NCBI GenBank assembly: GCA_027052755.1
Contig: JALUEN010000020.1
Location: 1-5,860, forward strand
Reading direction: 5' to 3'
From: a bacterium
GTDB lineage: Bacteria; DRYD01; JALUEN01
Length of the DNA stretch: 5,860 bases
Shown: positions 4,396 through 5,860 of the stretch, piece after piece
Position numbering within the stretch: the first letter of the stretch is position 1
How the letters are laid out: every line of letters begins with the position of its first letter
Position numbers and translations under genes: made by a program
The notes under the pieces: model-generated
What the model saw: the letters and a program-made list of their open reading frames with translations, nothing else
The model's database searches: none
What the model was told of the DNA's origin: nothing

Positions 4396-5860
4396 CTATC
4401 TCTTTAGCATAGTTACCGCTATCTGATAATCAGGGGTAATTGATAGGACAACAGCTTTGTATCCATATCTCTCAATTACTTTCTGAAATTTTCTAATAGC
4501 CTCCAGATCCTCTAAGGTCTTAACTCCTAGCTTAGCTAACTTTGTCATCTCGTTTAAATAAAAGGTTAGCATCAGACCAGGCAGTATGTTCTCATCCATT
4601 AACACGTTATAAAGGGCCTCAGATGGATATGTATCCTGATAAATAGCACCTGAGTCCCCTAGATCAACCATATTTCCTATGTAAGCGAACACGTTTATCA
4701 CCTTGTAACCGGTGTTATCCTCAAGGATCAGGTGTCCCAGATTAGCGACCGTATAACAGCTTAGAGGAGTTCCATCCAATAGATCAAGGAACTTTGGGTT
4801 CAGGGTTCCACAGCTCTCCTCAGCTAGAGGTAGGATAGAGTTATTATTAAGATAACTTAGGAGGTAGTTCAGATCATTTTGTAGGTTACCACCATATGAG
4901 GGATCAATGGTTATCTTAAGTGTCAGGAAGTACTGTTCGCTGTTTGCAGTGGAGAAGGCAACGTGAAGTTGGGAGTTAGCTAGTAAATCGCCTAGGACAT
5001 TCCTGATCTTCTGCTCACTTAAGAGGCTGGAGATCTGTGGAGAGGAACTAAGTTCTCTCACGTAGTCAGGGTTCAGCTTTAACTTAAGGCTAGCGACAGG
5101 TGGGAAAAGGTATTTATCAACCGAGACGTTATTAATGTAGTCAAGGATAGTCTTTGAGAACTTCAGGTTATGGTTGAAGGTAAACAACAGGGCATTAGGT
5201 AGTGATTTTCCGATAACCCAAAAAGCTATCCGATCAGGTACCTCAAGCCCTAGGAAGTTCTCAGGGAAGAGTATTGCATTTTTATCAGCTTTAACTTGCA
5301 CAGAGGAGAAGCTCCTGAATATCGCCCCGCGAACTTCTAGGTCTCCGAGAGCAGGCAACCTCCACCTAGCCATCTTGGAGTTAGGTTGAACGTTAGACTT
5401 ATAAGAGTTTATCACATCCACCATAGATTTCTCTGTAGGTGAGAAGAACATAACCCTACCCCTGACCCACACGTAGAACTCACCGTAGTCCTGAGCGCTT
5501 ACCAGGAAGTACCTCTCCCCTTCATACTCAGAGGTACTGATCAGATCAAAATCTGGATTTTTCTTGAGAGCGTCCTCAAATAAGGAGCTGGATATAGGCA
5601 AGTTAAAGGGTGTTCTTATCGCTACGTAGGCTACGCTCTGATCTGGATCCTGCAAGGCTTTGCTGTAGTTCACGAAGCCAAAGCCCTCTATCTGACCAAC
5701 CTGTTTTAACTTCTCAATCTCCTTAAAAAGTGTGATCTCCTCCGTAGTCGTAAACTTACGAGTTACAGTTTTTTCCTCTCCTCCTAGCTCGGATAGAAGC
5801 TCTAACAGCTCATTTCGTCCGTTTTCCAAGGGAAAGTCAAGTAAGAATACATCTTGGGAG
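4396..5860 (-). CDS. Large hypothetical protein, 5' end beyond the window
   Basis: The frame runs from the TAG at 4396-4398 to the right edge without a stop, giving at least 487 residues. A TTG at 5829-5827 could be read as a start, but it has no Shine-Dalgarno, and ten sensible residues (…VFLLDFP) precede it in frame, so the start is probably upstream. I recognise no family with confidence. Seen (numbered from that TTG as 1): an acidic, Leu-rich helical start (8-45); a stretch alternating predicted strands and helices (65-145) with strands such as VAYVAIR and FYVWVRGRVMFFS; a Ser/Leu-rich centre; and a C-terminal alpha/beta part (285-477). There are only two Cys (340 and 358), close enough for a disulfide, and no transmembrane segment in the visible part. 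The strand-helix layout recalls extracytoplasmic DUF3352-like proteins, a weak guess. A signal or anchor could lie in the missing N-terminus. Convergent with the Gly-rich gene. Confidence 0.7.
   Translation of the reverse strand, partial: SQDVFLLDFPLENGRNELLELLSELGGEEKTVTRKFTTTEEITLFKEIEKLKQVGQIEGFGFVNYSKALQDPDQSVAYVAIRTPFNLPISSSLFEDALKKNPDFDLISTSEYEGERYFLVSAQDYGEFYVWVRGRVMFFSPTEKSMVDVINSYKSNVQPNSKMARWRLPALGDLEVRGAIFRSFSSVQVKADKNAILFPENFLGLEVPDRIAFWVIGKSLPNALLFTFNHNLKFSKTILDYINNVSVDKYLFPPVASLKLKLNPDYVRELSSSPQISSLLSEQKIRNVLGDLLANSQLHVAFSTANSEQYFLTLKITIDPSYGGNLQNDLNYLLSYLNNNSILPLAEESCGTLNPKFLDLLDGTPLSCYTVANLGHLILEDNTGYKVINVFAYIGNMVDLGDSGAIYQDTYPSEALYNVLMDENILPGLMLTFYLNEMTKLAKLGVKTLEDLEAIRKFQKVIERYGYKAVVLSITPDYQIAVTMLKR

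Noticed and set aside
5827..5829. TTG as the start of the minus-strand hypothetical gene
   Set aside because: No Shine-Dalgarno precedes it, and the frame continues to the window edge with plausible protein sequence, so it is more likely an internal Leu codon.

Overview
The window holds three complete protein genes and two genes cut by the window edges. Codon use favours AGG/AGA for arginine and ATA for isoleucine. GC content is around the mid-40s percent by eye, and the Shine-Dalgarno sites are strong. The tRNA methyltransferase has an archaeal-type C-terminal ending. Together these suggest a (hyper)thermophilic prokaryote, most likely an archaeon of the Thermoproteota kind. A deep-branching thermophilic bacterium is not excluded. 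No tRNA, rRNA, CRISPR array, transposase or integrase was found.

Layout. Bases 1-1374 (+) encode most of a two-domain family 3 glycoside hydrolase of the beta-N-acetylhexosaminidase (NagZ-like) type, missing its N-terminus. A TrmI-type tRNA (adenine-N1)-methyltransferase at 1371-2213 (+) overlaps it by four bases (ATGA), so the two look co-transcribed. Ten bases further on, and convergent, lies a 320-residue NAD(P)-dependent dehydrogenase of the 2,4-diaminopentanoate dehydrogenase / DapB-like family (2224-3186, -).

A 252-base divergent intergenic region (3187-3438) separates that gene from a very unusual gene at 3439-4254 (+). The intergenic region holds overlapping inverted repeats, an AT-rich stretch, a 15-base palindrome and a near-perfect Shine-Dalgarno. 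The 271-residue product has a Gly-alternating N-terminus, Asn-Ile alternating blocks, one hydrophobic segment and an Arg-rich C-terminal helix. It contains no Cys, His or Tyr and I recognise no family. A convergent 141-base gap (4255-4395) with competing stem-loops and a 16-base-period tandem repeat follows. The last gene is a long hypothetical protein on the minus strand (4396 to the right edge), whose reading frame stays open past the window end.

The first three genes look like housekeeping or metabolic functions and no shared pathway is visible. The most promising candidate for something undescribed is the Gly/Asn-Ile/Arg protein at 3439-4254 with its structured flanks. Its composition suggests a self-assembling, membrane- or surface-associated structural protein, but that is inference.
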